24,352 nt of DNA from Saccoglossus kowalevskii. Lineage: Eukaryota > Hemichordata > Enteropneusta > Harrimaniidae. The notes beneath the pieces were generated by a model, which worked only from the letters and a program-made list of their open reading frames with translations, was not told the DNA's origin and ran no database searches. Position numbers and translations under genes: made by a program. Shown here piece by piece: positions 1-11,080 of this stretch. The stretch spans positions 1,041,595-1,065,946 of the forward strand of contig NW_003140813.1 in NCBI RefSeq assembly GCF_000003605.2. The letters run 5' to 3'. Numbering within the stretch: the stretch's first letter is position 1; each line of letters begins with the position of its first letter.

Positions 1-430
1 CAAGAGGTAATATGGTCACCTTTATTGACTAGTAGAAGTAAATTTACATATTGGTTTAATTTCACAATTTATTTGAACTGAATGATTAAAGATTTATAGA
101 ACACTGGAGTAAAATACTATATCCACTTTCATTTTGCAAGACATTTTCTTAAGCTGAGAAAAATTAAAATATGTAGCAGTGACCACCTTCCTGGAGTCTT
201 CAAGACACAAGTGGTGCAGCAACTGTCGCAAAATGGAAGCACCCCTAAGTAAGTGCCAGATTTCATTTTGTAAATTGGGTAAAATCAAGAAAATCAAATT
301 TTCAGTCATACAGAAATGTGAAATTTTTCAAGAACTTCACAGTGCCTTAGTTTTTCACTGGCCAAAACATTCCAAACAGAGTTTGAAAAGCATTTGAAAA
401 TACAATTGTATAAACAGATTTATGTAAAGT

Positions 431-496
431 ATTGCGGGACAGTTTGTGTTCAATTAATTGTTCTGCACAAGAATTGTGCATTAACTGTCCCACAAT
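431..496. repeat. Nested inverted repeats, possible RNA stem-loop
   Basis: The outer arms ATTGCGGGACAGTT (431-444) and AACTGTCCCACAAT (483-496) pair at 13 of 14 positions. Inside are the self-complementary CAATTAATTG (451-460) and a perfect 7-bp hairpin TGCACAA-GAA-TTGTGCA (464-480). No coding potential is evident. It could be a short mobile remnant or a structured end of the UBTF transcript. Confidence 0.6.
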
Positions 497-639
497 GCAC
501 TGTGATAGTCTATTCATAAACAAGCTGATCTATGGGGTACCTATATACAAAAACTGGCTGCCCATTGCAACAAAAATACACAAATCGCAATATTGCATAG
601 TCCAGTATTATAGTACCTATTTTCACTGAAAAAAAACTA

Positions 640-645
640 TTTATT
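640..645 (-). promoter_or_regulatory. Candidate polyadenylation signal AATAAA
   Basis: AATAAA on the minus strand about 1.06 kb past the UBTF stop. It is the first exact match I see downstream of the stop. A second exact match lies at 26-21. The usage of either is not shown by sequence alone. Confidence 0.4.
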
Positions 646-1701
646 TCAGTTGTTTGAAAAGCATGATCGTGTGATTTTGACTGACACTGCAGCTATCTTG
701 AACATACAAGGTCACTGAGCTTAAATACTTATCAAAGGATTTTTTTCCCTGCCCTGTGGTGGCGCTCTTTCTTATCTTGTGATACATATGCTCTGAGTGA
801 TTGCATTATTTAACCCTCACACTGGAGCAGTGACATTCACTTTACAGAATGATAGCAGCAGGGTAAACAAATCCTTTTAGTTTTCATGACATTAGTGCTG
901 TAAATGTTGATTGACAACATATTGAGGACGATTTTTAAAATTCACAACATTTCAAATTTTATAAAAGTTATCAGTATTTACTAATCATTCAACATTACTT
1001 TAAAAGTAGTGATATTAAAGATAAACACTTTCTTTTGAAGAAACACACACAAGTTATAAACATCTGAATATTTGGGAAAAATTCTCTAACTGCAGTATTT
1101 CATAGTGCATACTAAATCTTCATGAAGAAATTAATAGCATTCAGAAAGCTAAAAATGCAAGTAGTTTTTAGCATTTGGAAACTTATGAAAGCAGTTATTA
1201 GCATTTGAAAAGCTATGAAAACAGTTACTAACAGTATTCAGAAAGCTAAACAAACATATACAAGTAGTTTTTAGCATTCAGAAACTTACGAAAGCAGTTA
1301 TTAGCAGCTTTGGAAAGATATAATCATGATATTAAACCAACGTAGAATACATAGTAACCATGGGAACCTGATTTTCATAAAATGGTATTGGCTAGAAATC
1401 CATCAATCATGGCTTGAGAACCCGAGTACTGATTTCAATATCTAATTGTGATGTCCAATACAATTTCCCCAACTGTCAGATAAAAATTGAATAAATACAA
1501 GATTTGAAAATACTTAAAAAGTGCATCGCCAAATAATCTGAAAAGTTGAAGCAAGCACAAAAAAATATGAGCAAAGCACAGCCTGATTGGACACAGGTTT
1601 TATAAATTTAAGTAAATCCATCTGGATAACTTTGTAATTGAGCCAGAAAACCAAAATAATTAAACAAATGTGGCTACAGAAACTGAATACCTTATATAAT
1701 G
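646..1701 (-). other. UBTF: Probable UBTF 3' UTR
   Basis: AT-rich non-coding sequence directly after the stop codon on the minus strand, with no further ORF. The lower limit is a guess from the AATAAA at 645-640. A second AATAAA at 26-21 could extend the UTR to the window edge, in which case the hairpin at 431-496 would also be transcribed. The UTR contains a tandem repeat of about 97 bp. Confidence 0.5.
1139..1315. repeat. Degenerate tandem repeat, period about 97 bp
   Basis: ATTCAGAAAGCTA occurs at 1139 and again at 1236, each followed by AAGTAGTTTTTAGCATT and then GCAGTTATTAGCA. Shorter sub-repeats (GCAGTTATTAGCA, ACAGTTACTAACA) recur inside each unit. It lies in the presumed 3' UTR. Confidence 0.6.
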
Positions 1702-2175
1702 TTATTCTTCTTCTGATGACGAATCTGATGCAGAACCGGATTCACTCTCAGTCCCACTGTCACTCTCACCCTCGCCTGAAGTTTCCGATTCACTTGATTC
1801 GGCTTGTTTGCCTTGTCGTTTTCTTGGTGCAGTCTGTGGTTTTGCTTGAGGTTTAGATCTGGCAGTCGTTTTTGGTTGTGGTTCTTCCTCTTCTTCGGAT
1901 TCTTCTGACGAGGATTCTTCACTTCCAGATTCACTAGATGCTGAATCACTATCAGATTCACTCTCTTCTTGATTCGCTACAGGTGTTGCTTTCTGTACCA
2001 CTGCAGCTTTAGGCTTAACTGCCGCTGATGCTTCAGATGCCTCACTTTCACTACCACTACTGGCACTTGAAGACCCCTCCTCTTCAGATTCACTCCCAGA
2101 TTCACTTTCAGAATCTGCATCATTATCAGATTCACTTGCAGATTCTGAATCACTTTCACTTGCAGATTCTTGTAC
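1702..2175 (-). CDS. UBTF: UBTF window exon 15: acidic Ser/Asp/Glu tail and stop
   Basis: 474 nt including the TAA stop (residues 505-661), starting in phase 0 after ACTATTAG. The tail alternates Ser with Asp/Glu (SESDSESASESD near its start, SDSSSEEE at its end), which gives many consensus CK2 sites. Two stretches break the acidity: residues 556-573 (AVKPKAAVVQKATPVANQ) and 603-628 (Pro/Lys/Arg-rich, including APRKRQGKQ). The vertebrate tail is acidic with little basic interruption. Other reading frames here give long spurious ORFs because the codons are biased. Confidence 0.95.
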   Translation of the reverse strand, partial: VQESASESDSESASESDNDADSESESGSESEEEGSSSASSGSESEASEASAAVKPKAAVVQKATPVANQEESESDSDSASSESGSEESSSEESEEEEEPQPKTTARSKPQAKPQTAPRKRQGKQAESSESETSGEGESDSGTESESGSASDSSSEEE

Positions 2176-5100
2176 CTAATAGTAACACAAACAAACTTTG
2201 ATGAATCAACCGGTCACTGGTAGCATAGTGGTTGTCGCATCAGACTCATGATCGGTAGACCCAAGTTTAAATCCTACCTTAATATCAAAAGGGTCAACCC
2301 CTACCCTTGGTGAGTGTGCCACAGTCTCAATGAAAAGGCCAATTCCACTGGCCGAGATTCATTCACTAACAAATGCGACTTTGGGGGAACCTTGGCTAAG
2401 GTTCGCAGATGCTTGTGTTCGACCGAGCCTGGTTGACGCCAGGATAGCGCATTAAATTACCATTTGATAGGAAGATGGCCGCACAGCCCTGTTATGTAGT
2501 CCCAAACATAGATACGACTTCTGTGGCAAAAATGCACTATGTGTCAGCACTAGCACTTGCAATTTACACATACAAAAAAAAAAGTCTGAAGAGACAACAA
2601 TGACATTCAATGTCCGGAACTGTCGCCTGGCACCAAAAATATTTAAAAAAAAAAAAAACTTTGATGAATCACTGCACTTCTTGTATCAAGAGAACAAGAA
2701 CCCATTACCATCATCTGACCCGATGATTGAATCATTTATTTGCGAGTAAAATAAGATTACCTTAGCTTTCACAGCAACTTTTCTTCGGCCCTTCTTTAGT
2801 TCGGACAATTCCTTATATCTTTTTAACTCTTCTTGCGTAAGACTCTAAAAACAGTTAGCAGAGAGAGGTTAAATCTTTTAGAATTATAATAACAAGTAAT
2901 AACATGTATAGCGATACAAATATTGATAACTGCATATAGCTTTCAGAAAGGTAATAACTGACGCTAATACAAGTTTACCATTTCCATTACTGCCATTAAC
3001 ATAGTATAAAATGACATACTGTGCGTTGACTAAATTATAGTCAAAAAAAAATGTCAAATCAATTTAGTTACAAAATTTGATTTTTTGCAAATACAAGACA
3101 AAAATTCTGCCATGTGTGAATACTGACATACATTATCCTGTTTACCCAGAATGCTTTGTACAGCTGTCCAAAAAAAGACTAATTGCAGCCTGTTTTTTAA
3201 ATACAATTTTTTCAATAAAAAATACAAACCTTTTCAAATTTATCACGTAGTTCTTCAAATTTTTTAAACAATTTATCTCTCTTCAGTTTGTATTTCTTTT
3301 TTTCTTGGTCAGGCATCATTTTCCATCTTCTTGCAATTTCTTGTATCCTAGATTTGTTTTCCAGATGCCTTAATTCCTCACTCTGTAACATTTCTCTTGT
3401 ATACAAAGCATATCCGTTGCTACAAAAACAAAACAATATCACAGGTTTGTGTGAAGTAACAGAAGAATAATGACTTTTATGTAGCTTATATAATTCAGAT
3501 TTCTGGATATACTACATAAGGTAATATGACTTAAAATACTGGAAAAGCTGCTCAGATAATTTTAATGAGCTTGCACAAAAATCAACTACATGTATTTGTT
3601 TGATTAAAATATAATTAAAGCGAGAGAATCGTCACCTGTGCATGCGACAAATAGCTCTAGCGTATCATTGTTTGCAAACAAGCGCCTAACTATGAGCCTT
3701 TAACATGCATAATAGTTGCTTGGGACTTAATTCCCACATGTGCACAGGTGATGACCCCTCCCCTTTAAGGGTAATAAATTTGAAAACAATTATCATCACA
3801 CTTATAAAATAATGCTTTGTAATGACATTTATGTTACTTCCCCAAAGTTTACCCATCATTTTACTTTGTTTTTACTGATTACTACTTACGGTGGGGGTTT
3901 CTTGGGTTCTTCAGCCAGTATCTTCTTGTCTATTTCCTCAAGTCTCTATAAAGAAAATGACATACTAAGTGTTGACCATAAGTTTACGGTTACATTTGAA
4001 ACAATATGACTACTCCTGCGAATATATATTCAAATAATACAAGTAAGGCAATAAAACTTACCTCAATGTTCTTCTTTTGTTTGGCAGCTTCCTTCTGCCA
4101 TGGTAATTTAGAAGCTTTATCAAGCCTTGCCCATTGGTCTTTCAAGGCTTCATTTGCTTTCCCTACAGTCACCTAATCAAATGTAATTATAAAAATGTAA
4201 AATCTATAACTGGTGTTGTAAGATCACAATAGACCATTTTTCGTTCACTACGAGAATAACGCGTTATGGTGTCAAACATCGCGTGGGATTCCATGCTTAA
4301 TAATGTGCTGTACATATTTGATGATAAACAATTTTGATTAAGTGAGGGTGTTCGAAAGCAATATTCCTCTGACGAAGATCGGCCGGTCGATGTGAGCTAC
4401 GAAATAAAGAAATTTGAGTTCAAAATCAAATCATTTGATTCTTGCGGCAGATGTTCGACGCGCGTCTTTCATGCATCTAGCGGGATCTCGCAGTTGAACG
4501 TAAAATCACCTATTGACTGATTATCTACTTTGATTCAAAACATTGTCACGTACCAGCAGACTTTTGGCCACATTATTTTTATGTGTATATGTCAGTACTA
4601 TAGAAAACATTTCCAAATAGGAATGAATATGCAACAATACACCAATTTCAAGTACCACACATGTAAAAAGAAAGAAATTTAATTTTTCACAAAGAAGTAG
4701 CTTACTTTGTTTTTCTGAACATATTCTTCTGTTTTACTTTCTATCCACAGTTCTTCAGGTGTTTTAGGCAAGACTTGATTCCTTCTAATTCCGACCCTTC
4801 TCTTTTGTGTTTCCTTTAGATACTCAGGGTGTTCTTTCCTGGTGAACAAATATGCAAATCACTTAATTAAAATGCAGTTTTCAAACTAATCAGTTCGACC
4901 AGCTTGCAAAAGTAAACAAAACTGAAAACGGTTATCGATTTAAACACATTTTTAGCTTTAAAATGGATGCTGGATTTACTCAGCCATCATCAATTGGATC
5001 AAGAAAATCAAGAATACATGTGCATATGTGTGATGTGATGCATGAACATGATTCATCTCAGAAATCTCTCTAGAACAACAATATCTGAAATAAAATGGCT

Positions 5101-8100
5101 ACCAGTCAGCCATTTTGAATCAAACCTGATAAACAAAATGATAAGTGCCCTAATATGCACTGTGTTTGAAGAAATCTGTTCGTGCACAATGCCCAGTTCT
5201 GGAAAGGAATTTTCTAGCACTAAAATGGTTGCCACATCACTCACTATCTTGAATTGGATAGCAAGACAAAAAAAATCAAGTGTACATGTATCCAAAGAAC
5301 GCAAACGCAAGCATGAATGTGATCAGTATAGCCAGTCAGCCATAATCAGCACTAAAATGGCTGCTATTCGGCCATCTTTAATAAGATCACAAAAAATGCA
5401 CTTACATATGTATCTCAAGACATATGTATGCACAGGGGTGAAATTATAACGTTCAACAGAGACTTGGGATTTATTTGCTCTATTAGATGCACCTCCAGTA
5501 AATGCACATGTGTCATTTACTGTATGCTACGTCACTAAAATATCAAAGACTTGCTTCTCTCATTTGCAAATGTGTTTTTAAAAATACTCATTGATACAAG
5601 GAACTTATTAATTTCCAGGGGAAATTGATTTTTAACCCAATGCAGGAAGTATTTTTTTTTAATTGAAGTGATGAAAAAATGAAAATTGAACAAAATATTT
5701 AACCACCTAAAAATGTGTACTTTTGCAGCAGTGAGTTGAAGAATGTACAAATGAGAACTGAATATGAAATTACATTATTACAATTACCGTTAAAATCCTT
5801 TTATAAACCGCATACCAAATAGTAACCGCACCCCCAATTTCAGCTTCAGTGTTAAAGAGTTCTCAACAAAAATTGAAAACATGAAAAGTACCTATTACTA
5901 ACCACACCCCCAATTCAACAAGACTGTGACTGACTTTGTTTCAACCAGCTGGTACATTGTTCCTAATCCTATTCATTTGTTTTGACAACGTGCCTAAAAA
6001 TATTCACACCTCTTTATTGTTCAGTAGTGTTAGGATGTCAAACACGCAGTGAAACTGCTTTTGTTCTTGCGACAACTTTTGTCAATACTCCATATGAATA
6101 TGTCTGTGTGTCGCAAGTTTTCGACAATGAGCTGTTATCACCAGAAAAACTGATAAATTCTTTTTCAATGCTCAGTTTATCTTCCGAAAACAACTAATTT
6201 CTTGATTGATCTGTCATTAACATATTTAAATGACTAAGGTAATTTGAACACATGGGCACCATCCAGCATTTTGATTGGTTAATTAGCAACCTGACGTATC
6301 CAGTCAAGCAACGTGTTGTGTGCATTCAAACTACATGGCGGATGTTGTAGCACATCGATCGTTTACATGTGACCAAAATAATTCGCTTACGGTGAAACTA
6401 AGTTGAATTTTACTTGCATTTGATAACAATTCAATGTATTTATTTTTCGTGCGTTATTATAATCACTACTGAGTAATAATCAACAATTTCAACACTTCGA
6501 AAACAAGTAAGTTATTCACTTGTGAGCCGAAGCATGGCCGGATTGAGTTACCGTTGGTACCGTACTTTTTTAGTGCCATACCATGATCATTTTCTTCTGA
6601 GCAATGCATTAATGTTTGTTTTTATTTGAAGCTCCTGTCAGAATATACTTTCTGTTACGAAGAAAATTACAAAAATAAATGCATATTACATTAAATATAC
6701 TGAGTATTTTTTTTTCATGTGAACAGTTTTTGTGTGACGTGACGCTTATCGCTCTTCCCTGACATCTAAATTGGGGTTACGCTTATATTCAAAAGATTGT
6801 ACGGTGTATTGTTTGTTTTGTGCAAGTGATGTGGGGAAAAAATGACCACGCCCATTTAGTGATTGCAATATGTATGTAATAGAAACCGCACCCCGAACTT
6901 GAGCTGTTGATCCAAATTTTGTATTTGATACATTGTAATATAAACCGCGGCTTATATTAGGATTTTAACGGTATGTTTCTCAGTGGGGTTTGTGAACTGC
7001 AAAACCCAGGAGAATTGCTAAAAACTTCAAAATAGTGATATTAAATGCCAGTGAAAAAATAAATTGTTTAACATTAATGTACATCAAATTAACTTACACA
7101 AATTCATTCATTTGCTTTTCATATTGAGATTTCATGTCTGCTTCCTTCTTCTTGTACTTCTCCTGATGACAAAACAAAAAACATGATTAATTTGTAGATT
7201 ACCACTACGCTGGTTAACATTAATAATTGCCAGTGGGTTAGGAAGATACAAAAAGTTACTTTCGCTATTTTGACTGAAGGAGGATTCAGCGAATATAACT
7301 GTTTTCTCTATATTACATGTATTATTCAACTTGTCAAAAATCAGTGAAAATAAATTCCATAAAAAACGCTCAAAAAGTCTTTTCAGCGATAATAAAGTAT
7401 TTTACAGTAACACACAACCATAGTACATACGACTCCGAGTTGCGTTGTTTTGTTTGAAATACCACTGGTGATACAGTACATCAGAATATACATGCTAAAC
7501 TTTATTATATGTCTGCTATGACAGTACAAAGTATACTATGCACACAAAAGTGTGACGGTCTAGACAAGTCAACACTTGAATCAACTAGCTCTAAGAAAAT
7601 GCAATATCAGGTTTGAATCTTCTACACATGCATGTGTGCCCCTTCTAAGCTGACAAGATGTGCCAATCAGTTTGTGCTAATTTACTGGCCATTACTGGCG
7701 CAAAAGAAAACCATACATTGATATAGCGACTTTGGGAAAAGTCTCACTATAGTTATAGAATGTGTCAAACAAAATATGAAATATGAAATTATCGATATAC
7801 AGTTACATACAATTTTAGTTTTTGTCTTGAGGAACAATCTCCCCAGCAGTAAACAAGTTGACTTACATTTCGACTCAATAATCCTACAAAATCCGTCATG
7901 TTGGGGTACACTGTTTCAATAGGTGATTTTCCGTACAATTGCAAGATCTCGCGAGATGCATGAAAGACGCGCGTCGAACGTCTGTCGCAAAAATCAAACG
8001 ATTTGATTTTGAACTCGAATTTCAATATTTCGTAGCTCACATCGACGGCGGATCTTTGACAGAGGAATATTGCTTTCGAATACCCTCACTTAATGGAAAT

Positions 8101-11049
8101 TGTCTATCATCAAATGTGTACAGCACATTATTAAGCATGGAAATGCCCCCCAAAATATTTTCATGTTTGTCAAATCCCATGCGATGTTTGACACCACTTC
8201 GCCGCTATGACCTTTGTCCTGTTTTTACGTTTGATTTCACGCATAACGCGTGATTCTCACAGTGAATGGAAAATTATGTATTAAAAACATACCTGCTTTT
8301 TCTCTGGTAATTCTCTGTATTTCTGCATTAATGTCTGATTTGCTTCTTTCATGGACATACCAGGATGGTCTTTTAAAAATTTCTCTTTTCTTTCGTTGCA
8401 GAAAAGAAAAATGGCAGAAATGGGTTTTTTTGGTCTGTCCGGATACTTATTAAAAAAAAAAAAAAAAAAAAAAATTAGAATAGCAAAAAGCAAAGACAGT
8501 TATATTCTTAAATCACATAGTGGCAAAAATATTTTGCTGATATTACATTAACTACGGTACTTCAATAATAAAACAAATAACAGATGAACAGATTGGTTCA
8601 TTTTGTAAGTGTGACTAGTCCCCCTTCAACAAATTTGGCAAAAAAATAGCTACCAACTCGAGAGATATCAAAGGAAGCTTAGAAAGAAAGAAGACACATG
8701 GACACATTGGAGACACATTAAAATTAATTAAATATTTAAGATTTGCTTTCAAACAAGAAGCTTGGCAACTAATTTTTTCTGCTATTTGAGATGCATAACA
8801 TAAAAAAAAAAAAGGTTTTTAGTCTAATTACGGTAGTTCCAGACCACCTATGCAATGAATTTAAATATCTGAAATGGGCTAATAATAGATAATCAATATG
8901 CAAGTTTATTAAACTAATCATGTCTGTGGATTACTTCAATGAACTAAATGAATTATTATACAAATTAAGCAGTTATTATGCATAGATTTAGGTCTGTTTG
9001 TTGTTTCAGGATGCACATGTACAATGTTTCATTATAATGTGATGATGATGATTAACTAAATTAGTGGAAAGTCGAAAAGTTAATTATTATGCAAATTAGG
9101 TAATTATTATAGATTTATATAAACCTAAAACTAATTTGATCATAACATTGTGTTAGAGTACATATGTACCAAGAATCATTGAGTTAAGATACATGTAAGT
9201 ACTGTCACAGACCCTCTCTATGTTTTATTGCAATGTGATTAGAACCAAAAATTATGATTTGATTTTACCCAAAAACTGAGTGCGTCTGGAGTATTAATGT
9301 ACCAAGTTTCATTGAAATGGAATAATTAGTACATGTGATATCAGTGTAAAAGCTGAAAATTGGCTAATTATGCAAATTAGGTAATTAATATGCACTGATT
9401 TTAACCAAAAACTAATCAGGTCTGTGCATTGCCCTAGAACATCAATGAACCAAGATTCATTGAAATGGGATAATTAGTACTTGTGATATTAGTGTAAAAG
9501 CCAAAAATTAACTAAAATGGCCATCATTCAGCTATTGTTAAGCAGATCATGAAACAAATGCACATATCTATTTGTGACATGATGTACCATGTGTGAGGTT
9601 TGAACTTGATCAATCCAGACAAGTCTCGGATACGGATCCAGAACTGAATTCTTTAAACAAAATTAATGCCATTCGGCCATTTCGAATTTCATCCGGAAAA
9701 AAAATGACGTGCATTAGGGTCATATTATGTTTAATGTATGTACCAAATTTGAACAAAATCCGTCCATGCATAACTGAGATCCAGGTCCGGAATGGTGAAA
9801 ACGTGCGATTTCAATGCATTTTCGGCCTTAAAGCGGCCGCCATTTGGCTATCGTTAATGAGATCATGAAACAAATGCATACATATTTGTGACATGATGTA
9901 CCTTATGTGTATGAAGTTTGAACTCGATCAATCCAGGCATGTCTCAGATACGGATCCAGAACTGAATTCTTTAAAACAAAATGGCCGTCAGTCGGCCATT
10001 TCAAACCAGATCCCAAAAAAATGATGTGCATCAAGGTCCTATTTTGTTTAATGTATGTACCAAATTTGAACAAAATCCGTCCATGCATAACTGAGATCCG
10101 GGTCCGGAATGCCGAAAATGTGCGATTTTGATGCATTTTCGGCCTTAAAATGGCATATGTTCCATATAATGTGTGATGTATGAGTGAAGTTTGAACTTAA
10201 TCGGTCCATGCATGTTCGAGATACAGGTGATCACGGACGCATGGACGCACACAGGCCAAAACACAAGTCTAATTACTTGAAATAGCAAAAGCTGAAAAAT
10301 TATTAATTATGCAAATTAGGTAATTAATATTTCACATATTTGATGGTGCATCGTTCTATGTATCTATGCAAGTTTCATTGAAATGTAATGATTAGTACCT
10401 GAGATATAGTGGAAAAGCCAAAAATTGACTAATCATTATGCAAAGTAGGTTAATTATATGCATGGATTTTTACCCAAATCACATCTATATACCAGGTTTC
10501 ATCGAAATCTAATAAATAATGTTTCAGATATCAGTGGAACAGTCAGGAAACGGCTAAAAATTGAGCGGGTCTGTGCATTGTTCTGGAGCATCAAAATTCA
10601 TTGAAATGGAATAATTAGTACAGTGATATCAGTGTAAAAGTTGAAAATTGGCTAATTATGCTAATTAGATAATTAATATTTTACATATCTGTCGTTGCAT
10701 GTCATATGTATCTATGTAAGTTTCATTGAAATTTGATGATTAGTATCTGAGATATCAGTGAAAAAGCATTATGCAAATTAGGTTAATTATATGCATTGAT
10801 TTTTACCCAAAACTAATCACATCTGTGCATTAGTCCAGAGCATCTGTGTACCAAGTTTCATCAACATCTAATGAATGGCTCTTTAGATATCAGTAGAACA
10901 GTCAAGGAACAGCTAAAAATTAGCTAATTATCATGCAAATCAGGTAATTAATATGTATAGATTTCAACCAAAACCTAATCAAATCTGTGCATTAGCCAAG
11001 AGCATCTATACACCAACCAACATACGTTCTTGAGATATCAGTGGAACAG

Positions 11050-11080
<31 letters not shown>

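Noticed and set aside
1139-1315. CRISPR-like array
   Set aside because: The repeats are degenerate, of uneven spacing and in a eukaryotic gene context. They are a simple tandem duplication.
1638-2159. Several overlapping ORFs on both strands over the acidic tail exon (1638-1856 plus; 1692-1961 and 1977-2159 minus)
   Set aside because: They are other frames of the biased Ser/Asp/Glu codons in the last UBTF exon. Only the frame ending at 1702 joins the upstream exons.
2211-2280. Functional tRNA-Met gene
   Set aside because: The A and B boxes and the CAT anticodon are recognisable, but the B box is degenerate, the acceptor stem does not close, and the segment is the head of a SINE with target duplications.
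5042-5449. 135-codon plus-strand ORF
   Set aside because: It runs through degenerate ATGGC...GCCAT repeat modules, shows no protein family character, and is not kept open in the related modules elsewhere.
7939-8253. 104-codon plus-strand ORF with balanced composition
   Set aside because: It lies within a dispersed repeat whose other copy (4236-4516, inverted) does not preserve the frame and carries indels.
9593-10136. ORFs of 91 (plus) and 77 (minus) codons
   Set aside because: Both are translations of the 315-bp tandem repeat on opposite strands.
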